Source of the DNA: Centroberyx gerrardi
Lineage: Eukaryota > Chordata > Actinopteri > Beryciformes > Berycidae
Length of the DNA: 64,000 nucleotides
NCBI RefSeq assembly: GCF_048128805.1
Contig: NC_136003.1
Coordinates: forward strand, 29,415,565 to 29,479,564
Reading direction: 5' to 3'
Positions 11,781 to 23,129 of this stretch are shown here, one piece after another. Position 1 is the first letter of the stretch. Each line of letters begins with the position of its first letter. The translations under genes and the position numbers were made by a program. A model generated the notes under the pieces. That model saw only the letters and a list, made by a program, of their open reading frames with translations. It was not told the origin of the DNA and did not search any database.

Positions 11781-13019
11781 TTATCTGTGATTTCCGATAT
11801 CCAGCTATCCTTGATCTACAAACTTTGCCTCTAGGACCATCAATATTTGACATATTAGATTTTCCACCATTTGGAGTTTCTGGAAAACCAGTTTTCCCCT
11901 CTAAGGACCAAGTGGTGTCTGCATCATTTGTACAATCAACCAATATGTTGCGACACAAATGCCAGAAAGAGGAGACTAGCAGACAATGCAAATGTTCCTC
12001 CAAAACGCATTTGCAATGTTACATAACAGACTTAAAACTTTGACCATTTTCACGATTGTCTAACTTGTTACCGATCGGCCCAAAAGGTTGCTTGCAACAT
12101 TGATAGAGAACAAAATGACTACTGTTGCTTTGTGTTTATGTGTTAGTGTCAGTATTAGTGCAGCTGTTCCCTCACAACGGCTGAAAACAACCGTTTGTTG
12201 GTCCCTGAGACCCAGCAGAGGCTGAGTAACACGGTTCTACAGCGTCAGGTGATAAGTCGTGAAAATGACTCCAAATCTGCGGTTAAGAACATCATTTACC
12301 AGCTCGTTCCAGCAGTTGACTCAAGGTGAAAGCAATAGGGTTGAGTTAAGACCTGTGGCCATGGTTGAATTAAGCGGAGGGCAGTTTTCTAGATAGAGGT
12401 GGCACACCTCCCATTGACCTCCGGACCAAGAGGCCTTGAGTGACGGACCGTAAAATCAATAGCCGCAGCTGATTGGTCGAGATTTGTGACATACAGTGAC
12501 ATACGACCGGCTTTCAGAGAGAGGGTCAGAGGTCAGCGGTGTTAATAGCATCGCGGAGAACAAGGAGAGAAAGAGGACAATATGTTTTCATGGTTTCTGT
12601 GTGGAAAAAGAAAATGAGTTTAATCAGCTGCAGTTGGAGAGTAATCCTTCATCGCCACAAGTCTCTCAGCAGGATGCTCAACAATGCAAGACAGAAAAGT
12701 TTTGAAACTAGAGCTGTTCTTCTTTCTTGATGTCATTGCCAGTCCAGGATGTCGCTGCCACCAGAAAGCATGAAATGTGTTATTGATCCAAATGGCTGTA
12801 ACAGTGTGAGGACAGCTGAGGTGCTGCGGCTACGGCCGCTGCATCCCAACATGGAGCGCTCAGTAAGGCAGTGAGGGAGGAATGATGGCATGAGAGTGAG
12901 TCCCAGGTTTGAATTTTGTTTCCACTCTCCGACTAATTTTAAATGATTATTGCTCTGCTTTTTTAATATTCAGGTTGTTCTGTAGCCTCACAGTTGTCAG
13001 TGAACCAAGAGAATCTGGA

Positions 13020-13640
13020 ATTCATGGCTGGGTTGTTTGGTATTTGCTACACAAACATCAAGAAAATCATCTGTGAAATCAGATTTAGGGAGGAAACCCT
13101 GACATGTTTCATTATGTCTGGTCAGCTTCAATCAGCCAAAATCAACGATAGAATGTTGTGAGAAGAATGATTCGAAGCATATTATGGTTGCCCCATGACT
13201 CTCATTCAATTAGCATTAAATATGTCTAATTAGAAATAATTGATGTATTATCATGATGCAAAAATCTGATTAGTGCAATGTTTGTAGTGCAGTGTTTAAA
13301 GTGTTTAAGAGGAGATAAAAGATAAAAAGACTGGCAGCGATCTTATTAATATGTGTTGATATGAATCTCTAATAGATTGTTAAAACAACTCATAAGGCTT
13401 AATAAGCATTATGCACGCATTATAATAATTATAATGTGAGTATGAGATAATAAACATAATGTGCAAAACATTGATGGGGTTGAATGCCTAATGGGGCAAC
13501 TGTGAGATAATGACATGATGTTCAATTGAATGTAATTTTCTGATTTTCGTCTGCTAATTACTGTAATTATTATTATTAGTGTATTGCATTGTAATTATTG
13601 TTAGTGTATTTATGCTTCTAATGATGCCTATGATCTGCTT
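13020..13640. other. AT-rich low-repeat block, candidate developmental enhancer
   Basis: About 600 bp without simple repeats or transposon signatures. It is dense in homeodomain-type words: CAATTAGCATTAAATATG near 13207, TCTAATTAGAAATAATTGATG near 13225, several ATAAT/ATTAT cores and POU-like ATGCA words. That composition is typical of conserved noncoding elements around developmental genes. Conservation itself cannot be seen from one sequence. Confidence 0.25.
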
Positions 13641-13856
13641 GTAAAGCCTCACAAGTGAAGTGTTTACTACTATCGCCCTGTTTTATATAATATTATCAGC
13701 CCTGCCTGTGCGCTCGTCACAGATCACCTGCAGTGTGTCAGGATTGAGTGCAGGGACAGATTACACAGCCCTGTTACAGTATACGGGATTACTTATGTTT
13801 CGCTCAGTGGTGTGATGTAATACAAACTGGGTCACAGCTCCGAGTGTCAGACCCAC

Positions 13857-14552
13857 ATAGGGTTTGACTGATAGGGGGGTTCAGTACCGATACTCATATT
13901 TTGTTATTGAAGGAGCCGATTTATACTATATTCCAAACCGGTAACAATATTCCAAACCGGTAACACTTTACAATAAGGGTACATTAATTAAGGGTTAGTT
14001 AATGCTTAATAAGCATTAACTAACCCTTAATTAACAGTTAACTAATGTGTCGTAATCATTTACTAATGGTGTTCATGTTAACTAAGGTATTCATTTATAC
14101 ATTATTTAATAGTCATCTTTATAAACTATTAAATAATGTATAAATGAATACCTTAGTTAACATGAACACCATTAGTAAATTACACATTAGTTAACGGTTA
14201 ATTAAGATTAGCATTAACTAACCCTTATTAAGCATTAACTAACCCTTAACTTAGTGGTACCCTTATTGTAAAGTGTTACCTCAAAATCTTTAAAGTAGAT
14301 CATGTTTGTGCCAAAACATTCTTAAAAATCAGTTAAAAGTATTCGGTGTTTCCCCGAGAATTTTACCCTTCATTCAGTGGAAAAGTCTCTGAAACAGCAT
14401 CCAGACACTAAAACTAACTTATTTCTACAATAAATATGTAATCAATCAAACTGCATCAATTCCATGATATCAGAGGAGGACGACACTGACTGGCCGATAT
14501 CTGATTTTTACTAAAAGGCCAATATCAGCCCCATATATCGGACGAACCCTTG
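13857..14552 (+). mobile_element. Family A MITE interrupted by a palindromic MITE
   Basis: Starts with AGGGTTTGACTGATA and ends with ATATATCGGACGAACCCTTG, the inverted termini of family A. The interior is split: family A sequence stops near 13958 and resumes at 14281 (AAAATCTTTAAAGTAGATCA). Confidence 0.75.
13959..14280. mobile_element. Palindromic (foldback) MITE nested in family A
   Basis: The element runs from GGTAACACTTTACAATAAGG to CCTTATTGTAAAGTGTTACC and is close to one long inverted repeat, for instance ATTAAATAATGTATAAATGA against TCATTTATACATTATTTAAT around a short centre. The left boundary is preceded by a 19-bp tandem duplication (about 13929-13967). The termini match a widespread teleost repeat. 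Confidence 0.85.
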
Positions 14553-14699
14553 ACCCAGATACCATGGCAAAAAGTTCTGTACTGCTGTCACTCAAACTGC
14601 AGCTTACTGTCTTTCCTTGTCCTTTTCCCTGTTGCCATCAACTGAATTTATCATTCCCTCACTCCACTTTTGTCCCATATAACCATAACACTGATGCAC

Positions 14700-14865
14700 T
14701 GCGGAGGCTGGCAGGACGGCCTGCTGGTTAGACGGATCGTCCCATAATGGACAGGACGCCCCGTTGAAGTGTTCTTGATCAAGACACTGCAGCCTCACCT
14801 GCTCCGTCGTTCCAAGTCGCTCTGGATAAGAGCGTCGGCTGAATGACTAGAATACAAATGTACTG
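14700..14865 (+). mobile_element. tRNA-derived SINE fragment (3' part)
   Basis: Contains CAAGTCGCTCTGGATAAGAG followed by CGTCGGCTGAATGACTAGAA, a well-known tail of teleost tRNA-type SINEs, preceded by a CTTGATCAAGACACTGCAGC segment like the body of the copy at 32815. Confidence 0.65.
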
Positions 14866-15178
14866 GTATGAATTCTTTTTTTGTTTCTTTTTTTTTTACA
14901 GTCTGTGGTAGGAACCCAGCTGAGGCAGAGAGCAGTTTTGGAAAGCTGATTGTTCATGAGGAGAGCAGACAGAGATCTCACTGGTGAAAGAGACAGTAAA
15001 GAAGAGAGAGTGACACACATCAGCTGTCTTCCTCACATCACTCCTATCCCGGCCTCATTTGCAATAGATTTTAAAGGTTAAATGTGTAATATTTCTGCTT
15101 TACTGAAGCATAATATGACTAGTAATATGACTGCGGAGATTTCTGCATTCAGAAACACAGGAGCGGGCCGAGGCTGTG

Positions 15179-15210
<32 letters not shown>

Positions 15211-15211
15211 G
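15179..15211. repeat. (GTT)n microsatellite
   Basis: Ten or so GTT units. Confidence 0.9.
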
Positions 15212-15354
15212 AAGGCCCTCCTACCACACCAAGGTCCATTCAAATATTTGGCAATTTGTTTTGCCTTGCTTATAGGCAAAAAAAACATATAAGAAAATAT
15301 AATTTGAGACTTTATTTCTAATCGGTAGGGTGTTCTGGTGAATTCGGCATGTAT

Positions 15355-15625
15355 ATAATCCTCCAAACAGCTCAAGTCCTTTAAAGCACTTTTAAAGACT
15401 CACTTTTCTGATTGTCTTAACTGTTTTGATGTTTTTATTACTGCTTTCTGTTACTCTTTTATCATCTGTTTCTTTTGTCATCTGTTCTGCTACTGTTTTA
15501 TCATTTGACTTGAATGCTTTTATGAATGTCTGTTTTGTATATTTTACTCTTTTACGTTCCTTCTTAATCATTGCACCCGTTTTATCTTTTCTTCTGTAAA
15601 GCACTTTGTAACTCTGCTTCGAAAT
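15355..15625 (+). mobile_element. L2-type LINE 3' end, degenerate
   Basis: A frame resembling the very C-terminus of L2 ORF2 (LKALLKTHF-like) is followed by a T-rich 3' UTR and TGTAAAGCACTTTGTAACTC, the standard L2-like terminus. No enzyme domain is left. Confidence 0.5.
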
Positions 15626-15887
15626 TATTGCTATCAAGCTCTCAGTGATCAATAGGTTATCAGTTATCTCCTGTAGCTCTGTCCTGTGCTCCCACAGCTC
15701 TCGGCAGCCTGGTGCATGAGTGTGTGTCCCCCTAGAGGAGTTTACATGTCACTGCACCTCCTCAGTCAAAGAGCTGGGCAGCGATGAGCACATAGCAAGA
15801 GCATTCAAATGTTATTGACAGCTGTTATAGCCAATCAGAGGCAAGCTCCACTGATAGAGTTCATGTTGATGCACTTGATCCAGAGTT

Positions 15888-16060
15888 TGAAGGCCGATAC
15901 CAATATTGTTAATTATCAATATCTTTAAATTTGATCATTTTCGTGCCAAACAATTACAAGTATTCACTTTTTCCCCCAGATTTTTATTCTAAGCCTCTGA
16001 ATTTAGACCATCATGGGACACTAAAACTCATATCATCATATCAGAAGTGGACCAAACTGA
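15888..16060 (+). mobile_element. Family A MITE, truncated copy
   Basis: Matches the left half of family A (GAAGGCCGATACCAATATTG, TTGATCATTTTCGTGCCAAA, GACCATCATGGGACACTAAA) and then stops. Confidence 0.65.
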
Positions 16061-16320
16061 CTGAACGATTTTCAATTAAACAGTTTGCAAGTTCCCCTGC
16101 CTTCACTATCATGGAGAAGGAGAAGAATAGAAGGAGAAGAATAAAAACCCAGTTCATCTCTATGAGGCGAGAGCCAAATTGGTCTGAATCCAAGGGAGTT
16201 GATGCTGCTGTGTGGGAACATGTTGAAATCATGAGCCGTCTGCAGTGCTGCTGAGGAGTTCAGAGCAACACTTTTTCTGAAGAAACAGAACAGCTGGAAT
16301 GAATGGATGCAACAAATGAG

Positions 16321-16326
16321 TTTATT
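16321..16326 (-). terminator. Possible poly(A) signal of the small secreted-protein gene
   Basis: AATAAA on the minus strand (TTTATT here), 416 bp past the stop codon at 16742. It is the nearest canonical signal noted; usage is unproven. Confidence 0.3.
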
Positions 16327-16741
16327 TGGAGATTATTCAATGCAGCGGGAAACCTGAACACCAAGCATGTTTGTCCACCAAGCATCAGAGGGAATAGGGA
16401 ACAAGTACTTTTCTGTTTTTATGGATCTCTCTCTACAGGCAAGCAGGCCAGACTAAAATATAATTCAGTATGGGTGGTTGAATCTGCCTGGAAATATCAA
16501 GAAATATCAATCTCAAATCAAGTTGAAAACTATTGAAAACTGTTTCAAATGCAAATCCCAAGAGTCATAGTGTTGCGGCCCAAACCAAGCTCAATTTTGG
16601 GAGTAAATACCACACATTAGACATCGTATAACATGATAAAAATGGAATTAAAGAAGGATTAGCTAGACTGAGACTATATAGGACAGCTGTTACAGGGCTG
16701 AGGGAGGAAACAAGTGGCAGGCAGGAAGGGAACATGGCTGT

Positions 16742-18438
16742 TTAGACGTTAGTGGCCTTCTTCTTCACCATTCTCCTCCTGGCGGGGCCGGGGGCCGGGG
16801 CTGGGCCGGGGGCCGGGGCCGGGCCGGGGGCCGGGCCGGCGTTGGCGGCCCGCTCGGTCTTGACCTCGTCGATGAAAGTTTCGATGGCGGCGAACTTCTC
16901 GGTCAGGTCGCCCAGGTGAGCCTTGAGGGCGTTGAACTCCTTGTACAGGTCGTCCAAGGCCTCCGACAGAGGCTGGATCCTGAGGGGGGGGGGAGAGGGA
17001 GAGAGAGAGAGAGAGGGGGAGAGAGAGAGAGAGAGAGAGAGCAGGTAGTTGATTGGTTAAGCTTTAGTTCATGTGCGTCCCTCTGCTGTTTAAAAGATTA
17101 GTTTCAGTGTAGTTTGGCAGCCGGTCAAAGGGAGTTGGGATGGATGGGAGGAGACTGGTTAGCTGTAGAGTTCGACCGATGGGGTTTTTGAAGGCTGATA
17201 CCAATACCAATGTTTTTGGATTGAACTCATCGATAGCCGATATTTTGTGCTGATATTCAATGTCTGTAAATATGACTGTTTTCATGGCAAAAAATGATAA
17301 GTATTCAGTGTTTCCCTCAGAATTGTATTGTTGTCAGGGTGGAAAAGTCTCTGAAACAGCATTCAGACCATCATGGGACACTGAAAGTCTCCACTGAAAC
17401 CTGGTATAGAACAACTACTACTAGCCTACTACCAATAATAATAATAATAATAATAAGAAGAAGAAGAAGAAAACTATATCCATGCATACTTGTGTTCCAT
17501 CTGATCAAAATGTCTCATTAGAATCAGTTCCGGTTAAGGTCTATCTATATACAACCAGTAAAATACTGATCACTTATACAATATACTATGTGTAATCAAT
17601 CAAACTGCACCATATCCATCATATTAATTTTTTCATAAAACACCAATATCAGCTCAGTACGCTGGTCTATCCCACATCTACCAAATGGGGGTTTTGACCA
17701 CCAGAGGAGCAAAAATCTGTGAATCTCTGCAAAAATACAAAGTTGCTCATAAATGCACGTTAATGTTGGACATCAATCATGTTCAAAATTTAAAACATGA
17801 TGGATGTTTTTCATTATAACTTACAGCTATTCTTTAAAAAAGCGCAGACCTACTATAAAGCAGAGACACACAGAAAGACTGGAATGGCAAAAGACGTAAA
17901 ATGAGAGAAAATGAAAAAGAGAAAAAGAAGTCTGAGGATGAGAAGTTGAATAGCGCAGAGGCCAAACGAATAAACTGAAAAGTAAACAAGGGAGAGAGAG
18001 ACTTCCTCAAATATAGCTCTACAGTGGTATTTATTTAACTATTGGCCCATAATGACGGCTGCTGCTCCAGACCATGAGCAAAGAGGCAGGAAACAGCCCA
18101 TTTCCTTGTGGAAAACTTTTTTTTCTCACATTGCATAATGGCACGTTTCTATTTTGACGTTCAAATTGCAGTTTGAGCCGCAGCCTGATGACAGCGCCGG
18201 CCGCACAGTGTTCCCAACAAACTCCTGTCCTTATTTTCAGCCTCAAGGGAAAACCAAATTCCTGCGGGGATTCTCGACACCCAGACTGTTTTGTCCCTCG
18301 CCGGGCGGGACACTCTCAGTGAACCTGTTCATTCAAAACACACAGAGGGATGGAGACGTGTGCTCTATCATTTGTGTGGAAGAAGAGGGTAAACCGAGGC
18401 CTGGGGCTGGTTTATATCAAACTAAAGTCACACTCAAC

Positions 18439-18496
<58 letters not shown>

Positions 18497-19842
18497 ACAG
18501 TCAGAGTGGGAAGTAAGAATTTCAAGTATCTATACTTTACTTGAGTTGTTCTTTCACTTAAGACTTTTTACTTTTACTCACTACATTTCAAAAGAAAAAT
18601 CTACACTTTCTACTCACTATATTTTCAACAGACTCATTACTCTCTGGAAATCATCAACTGATTTATTTATTTTATTTTTTTTATTTTTTTTCTGTATCAG
18701 ACAGCTTCCATCCCCGAAGCAGCTGATCAAGAGCCAAATGCGATTGGCTGCTTGTTCACCAAAGCAACACCAAAAAGGAGGGAAAGGGACAGAGAGAGAA
18801 GCAACAAGAGAGCAGAGAATTAACGTTCGTGAATTCAGCTGCTAGAATTAACGTTAGTGATTTGAGCTGCGGACTCTTGCAACAGAGAACCAGTTAAATT
18901 CATTAGAAATGCCTTTTTTTACAGGACTACTTTTACTTTTATACTTTAAGTAAATTTAAGACCATGTACTTTTATACTTGGACTTGAGTAAAGGATTTGA
19001 AATGGTTCTTCAACTTTTACCAGAGTGTACTTTTAGATGAGTGTTTGCACTTTGACTTGAGTAAGGAGTTTGTGTTCTTCTACCACCTCCGCCTACAGTA
19101 TCTCGGTTCATTCGTCCCTCGCTCGCCCCTCTCTCTCTCTCCCTCCGTACCTGGCGTAGTCAGGCAGGAGAGACTGGTGGTCGTTCTGCAGCAGTCCTCT
19201 CATCTGGCTCAGGATGTCGAACCTCCAGTTGTCCAGGACCTGAGTCAGGTTGGCTACGCCCCGCATGCTCACTTTCTCCGCTGGGACAGAAAGGGTGAAG
19301 TCACAGTTACAATAAAAGAATGAGGTTAGAATTTGGTTCAAATGGACGGCGCTGCACCCATCCGTCTTCACACACCACTGATAGTTTGTGAGTATTTGAT
19401 CTGGTGACATAGGGCACAATGTGAAGTCCCTAAGGTCAGAACTAATTTAGGCAAAAGGGAATTCATGTATTCTGCTCTAATTTCCTGCAAAATGAAAGCG
19501 CTGGCCTCTCCTGGTGAGTTTAACCTGATGATTTAAAATTCATCTCAGAGGGACAAACCTGGTTGAATAAAGCTTCAGTAAAATAAAAAAAAACAACAAC
19601 AAGCGTAGTTGCAGCGTGATCTTTCACCTCTAGCTTTACATCATCATGATGAGCCCTGAACTTGACCTTTGACCCAGAGTAAACAGAGAGGGAAATCTGG
19701 AGCTCACAGCCATCCCTGTAGTTCCACTCGTCCGTGGAAGTCGAAGTCGACGTCGGGCGTCGCCTCTGGGCCAGCACCGTTACCACGGTGACAGCCAGTA
19801 ACAGCAGCACGCTCAGTTTGGGGGTCATGACTGGACCAGCAC
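16742..19842 (-). CDS. Small secreted coiled-coil protein, unrecognised family (162 aa)
   Basis: Three coding exons on the minus strand: 19708-19828 (exon from 19842, so 14 bp of 5' UTR and an earlier noncoding exon likely), 19151-19280, 16742-16979. All junctions are GT-AG and the phases (1, then 2) match, giving one open frame with stop at 16742-16744. Residues 1-20 form a clear signal peptide (hydrophobic [15 protein letters not shown]), then RRR and a Ser/Thr stretch. Residues 44-127 are predicted helical, with heptad-spaced hydrophobics (87-123) and one sequon, NLT at 51. The C-terminus is a Gly-Pro-Ala repeat (132-150) followed by a basic tail (RRRMVKKK). The mature part has no cysteine. 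I do not recognise the family; a secreted or matrix role is inferred from the signal peptide alone. The next gene, ift70, is 4.5 kb away on the other strand. Confidence 0.75.
16770..16850. repeat. GC-rich minisatellite inside the last coding exon
   Basis: Repeats of GGGGCCGGGGCCGGGCC type that encode the Gly-Pro-Ala run (about residues 132-150) of the minus-strand gene. Copy number is likely polymorphic and would change protein length in steps. Confidence 0.85.
16981..17041. repeat. G-run and (GA)n at a splice acceptor
   Basis: On the minus strand this is (CT)n then a long C run ending TCAG, i.e. the polypyrimidine tract and 3' splice site of the last exon of the small secreted-protein gene (exon starts at 16979). 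Confidence 0.85.
17167..17665 (+). mobile_element. Family A MITE, near full length
   Basis: Starts AGTTCGACCGATGGGGTTTT and keeps all internal landmarks, including TCAAACTGCACCATATCCAT; the right terminus is degraded. It lies in the last intron of the minus-strand gene and carries an (AAT)n(AAG)n microsatellite at 17437-17472. Confidence 0.7.
18445..18494. repeat. (TC)n microsatellite
   Basis: About 24 TC units in the last intron of the minus-strand small gene. Confidence 0.9.
18498..19090. mobile_element. TIR element of the 'ACTTGAGTAA' type
   Basis: One end has TATACTTTACTTGAGTTG and the other GACTTGAGTAAGGAGTTTG and CTTCTACCACCTC. Both ends repeat CTTTTACTTTTA(C/T) words in opposite sense. 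This is a common fish non-autonomous DNA element (family from memory). It occupies part of the intron between 16980 and 19150. Confidence 0.5.
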
Positions 19843-19995
19843 CTATGGGACAAAGTTATTAACAAGTTATTAACAATGATTCATCAGCACTAAAGTTTTA
19901 CCTGAAATCACAGCTTGGTTGTTAGCAGTAGTAGTTGTAGTAGTACTAGTACTAGTAGTGGTGTTAATATTAGTATTAGTGTTAATATTAGTATT

Positions 19996-20170
19996 ATAGT
20001 CATATTAATATCCTGGGTTTCAATGGAGAGTTTTAGTGTCCCATGTTTCAGAGGCTTTTCCACCCTGACAAGAATTTTTTTAGGAATTTTTTGGCATGAA
20101 AATGATCAAATTCAAAGATGGTGAATGTCAGCACAAAATAATGACTGTCTGTGGATTCAATCCAAAACAT
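19996..20170 (-). mobile_element. Family A MITE, truncated copy
   Basis: Matches family A from ATATCCTGGGTTTCAATGGA to AATGTCAGCACAAAATAATG. Confidence 0.6.
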
Positions 20171-20661
20171 AATCCCTAATCAGACTATAAATACTGTGAA
20201 TATTTTCAGTAATCTATTTTGTCCTAGCGAATGCAGTCACATGCACACAGATTTTAGCCCTGAGCCTCGCCAATGTTGTAGTCCTTGCATTTTTCTATAC
20301 TGAGGCAGCATGGGGCGGGGCTTATATACTGGGCCTTTCCCTTTGGCTCCACTGCGGCTATCAATCCCAATAAACTGGGGGGGAAAAGGAAATCTAACTT
20401 TCTTGGCTCTTGTTCGGGTACAAACTCCTTGTTCTTCCATGCGTGTTTGTGGGTGGAACAGGCGAAGCCCTGAGGCTGAACTCTCGGTTCCTGCAGCTGA
20501 AGGAACGAGTCCAAGCATCAGTCAGCGAGCTGATAGAGAAAACTGATCTGACAGTCACTTGGAAAACTGGGAGGAGAGCTGCAGAGACACGCCGAGTACA
20601 AACTACCTCAGCCCCTCGCCGCTCCTCTCAGTGATAGACACCCACACACACACACACACAC

Positions 20662-21266
20662 ACCAAGTTTTTGGGCGATTGTCCTGTTGTTTCCCTGTTA
20701 AGTGTTGAGGACATACGGACACCAAAATCATCCATGTGTCCCTGGTAGATCGTTGGCTCCATTACTCCATGCTAACACTTTAGCATAGTAGGCGACTAGC
20801 ATCATCTCAAAAGTGAGAAAATGAGAACTTTTAGCAGCTCTAACGCTAAATGGTAACTACTTTAAAATGATGTACGGTGTGCATGTAGATTGGTAAAATA
20901 TGATACAAAAATAACAATGTTTTGAACTAGCAGGGACTACTTTCAGGAAGTGAGTATAAAAATAGTTCCAAAACTAAACCTGGCTACATCAGCTACATCA
21001 TACTGAGTTAGTGATATGTCATTTTTTTATTTTATGAATCTACAAGAAATATAGTAAAAAAAAAAATGCGAACAACTTTTATAAACGGTCAGTCTGCTTC
21101 ATTTGGATAATGCTAGCTGCCTTCAACATAATTTATGCTGCTTAAGTGTTAGCATGGAGCGCCGGAGCCAATGATCTACCGGGGACACATGGATGATTTT
21201 GGTGTCTTTGTTCTCATCACTTAACCAACGGGACAATCTCCCAAAAACTTGGTGTATTCCTTTAAA
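20662..21266. mobile_element. MITE with about 110-bp terminal inverted repeats
   Basis: The left end (ACCAAGTTTTTGGGCGATTG, then CCAAAATCATCCATGTGTCC) is repeated inverted at the right end (GGACACATGGATGATTTTGG, then AATCTCCCAAAAACTTGGTG). The AT-rich interior has no frame. A (CA)n tract (20641-20661) abuts the left end. Confidence 0.8.
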
Positions 21267-22420
21267 CACACATGTCCGCCTGCCTACACACACTCAAACA
21301 CACGTCCTTGAACGCAAAGACACATACACACACACAAAGTCAGAAAGAATGAGAGAATGAGATTGCACAAGTGCTTTTTCCCCTCAGCCAATTTGTCATT
21401 TTCTCCCTCTTCCCTCTCTCTCTCTGCAGGCTTGTAGCTGCAGGCCTCATCTGAACGCTTGCTGATTTTCATAAGCAACCGACATCTCATCAGCTCTCAC
21501 CCAGCGCAATCTGGCAACCATGAAATAATACTGTCCCTCCGGTCAGAGGAGCCACTTGAAGAATTACAGAATTACCTGGAGCCACTGAATATTTACGCAT
21601 CAGAAGCCTTATTCAAATTCCTGCTCATCATTAAGAGACAAAGCCGCTCAACTTCATCTCAGGCATGCATCGCTCCTGCCTTTACACAGTGTGAATACAG
21701 CGTGTGGTGTTGCAAAATTACATGTTCTGTACTTTGGGGGCTTGAGTTTTTAGAAAAATTTATTTTCATTTCAGCTATTTCAGTTTTTTATTACATAACC
21801 GCTTTCAACTTTGTCCATTTGTTTTTGTTTCCATCCAAATAAAACTAAGTTCAAAAGTTGTGACCCATGCATAAGGTGTAATTTCCAAAGCCCTTATTCA
21901 TTTGTCTTCAAAGATTTTTCACAAGTTCATGCTTAAGAAAATTAAATACTTGTCAATTTAAATTCAGAGATTCAAAGCAAAACAATTTCTCAGGCTGAAA
22001 CTTTTCATTTAATCACAAAATTATAATGCAATCTTTACTCCATCATAGATAAGCAGAAACCCCTTAATTTCTAAGTGTTCCCTTAAGGTCTTTCTTTTTG
22101 TTGTATTGTAGTATGTATGTATTTGTGTTTCAAGGACCCCTTTGAAAACGAGATGATTCATCTCAAGGAGTTTATCCTTCAATAAAGTTCAATATAAGGT
22201 ACCTTTTGTAACACCAGTGAGCTGAAACAGTGCAGCTCGCCCTGCCTTGCCTGAGTTATAAGACTAAAAATAATTAATTAATTGGCCAATATTGCAAATA
22301 TAAAATCCCTTTTCTGCACATACCTGCTTAATGATGGTGGATACCTGTTGTTCTGCAGCTCCTGTACTGCAAGGCTTCCCAACAGTCCGTATATCACAGC
22401 CAGCGACAGCAAAGAGTGCA
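21267..22420. other. Gene-free stretch
   Basis: No supported gene. A low-repeat block at about 21430-21680 (GAAGAATTACAGAATTACCT and AAGCCTTATTCAAATTCCTG) is compositionally like a noncoding conserved element but nothing proves it. The rest is AT-rich unique sequence. Confidence 0.3.
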
Positions 22421-22562
22421 GCGAGAGAGAGAGAGTGAGAGAGAGAGAGAGAGAGAGTGAGAGAGAGAGAGACAGAGAGAGAAAGAGAGAGAACACACAT
22501 ACCCACTCTGCACACAAGCATGCATGCACATGCACACACAGAACACTCACAGTCTCATTTTC

Positions 22563-22625
<63 letters not shown>

Positions 22626-22759
22626 ACACACACACACAGTGGTCAAAACAGATAAAACCAAGGTACTGGAGCTTTGCCTCTAACCCAAACCATACTGTAC
22701 TAACCACAGCATCCCCATAATGATGGGGGCAAAGGTGCAGTGTGTGTGTGTGTGTGTGT

Positions 22760-22818
<59 letters not shown>

Positions 22819-22941
22819 GTTCATTTCTATGGCCCTTGGATGAAGTCACATGCTGGATCCTTCAAAAATGAGATCATTGGCGGATTTACCAGTCTCTGCT
22901 TGTGCTGCTGTCTTATGTGTGAACAGAATGTGACAGAATGA

Positions 22942-22981
<40 letters not shown>

Positions 22982-23094
22982 CTTCACATCTCACAGCAAA
23001 ACACAAGAGAAAGACAATAAAACCACCTTAAAAACTCAAAAAGTCCCACATAGGTGAACAGAATGTGACAGAATTAAAGAAAAGAAGAAAGAAA

Positions 23095-23129
<35 letters not shown>

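Noticed and set aside
16742-16957. Taking the Met at 16957 as a start, giving a 71-residue protein
   Set aside because: A splice acceptor at 16980 with matching phase joins this exon to upstream exons that carry a signal peptide; the Met codon reading is internal (the codon preceding DDLYKEF is Leu in the spliced frame context ALDDLYKEF).
18154-18516. Plus-strand frame of 120 codons with exon-like edges (CTTATTTTCAG near 18240, GAAGAGGGTAAAC near 18390)
   Set aside because: No family resemblance, no partner exon, and it ends in a (TC)n translation. It lies in an intron of a minus-strand gene.
16742-19842. Assignment of the small secreted gene to PLAC9
   Set aside because: Both are short, secreted and coiled-coil, but I see no shared sequence and this one lacks the cysteine expected; similarity of type is not homology.
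22278-22941. Long frames of alternating Val-Cys or Thr-His
   Set aside because: They are translations of (TG)n and (CA)n microsatellites; the same applies to similar frames near 4045, 7072, 27158, 44252 and 62051.
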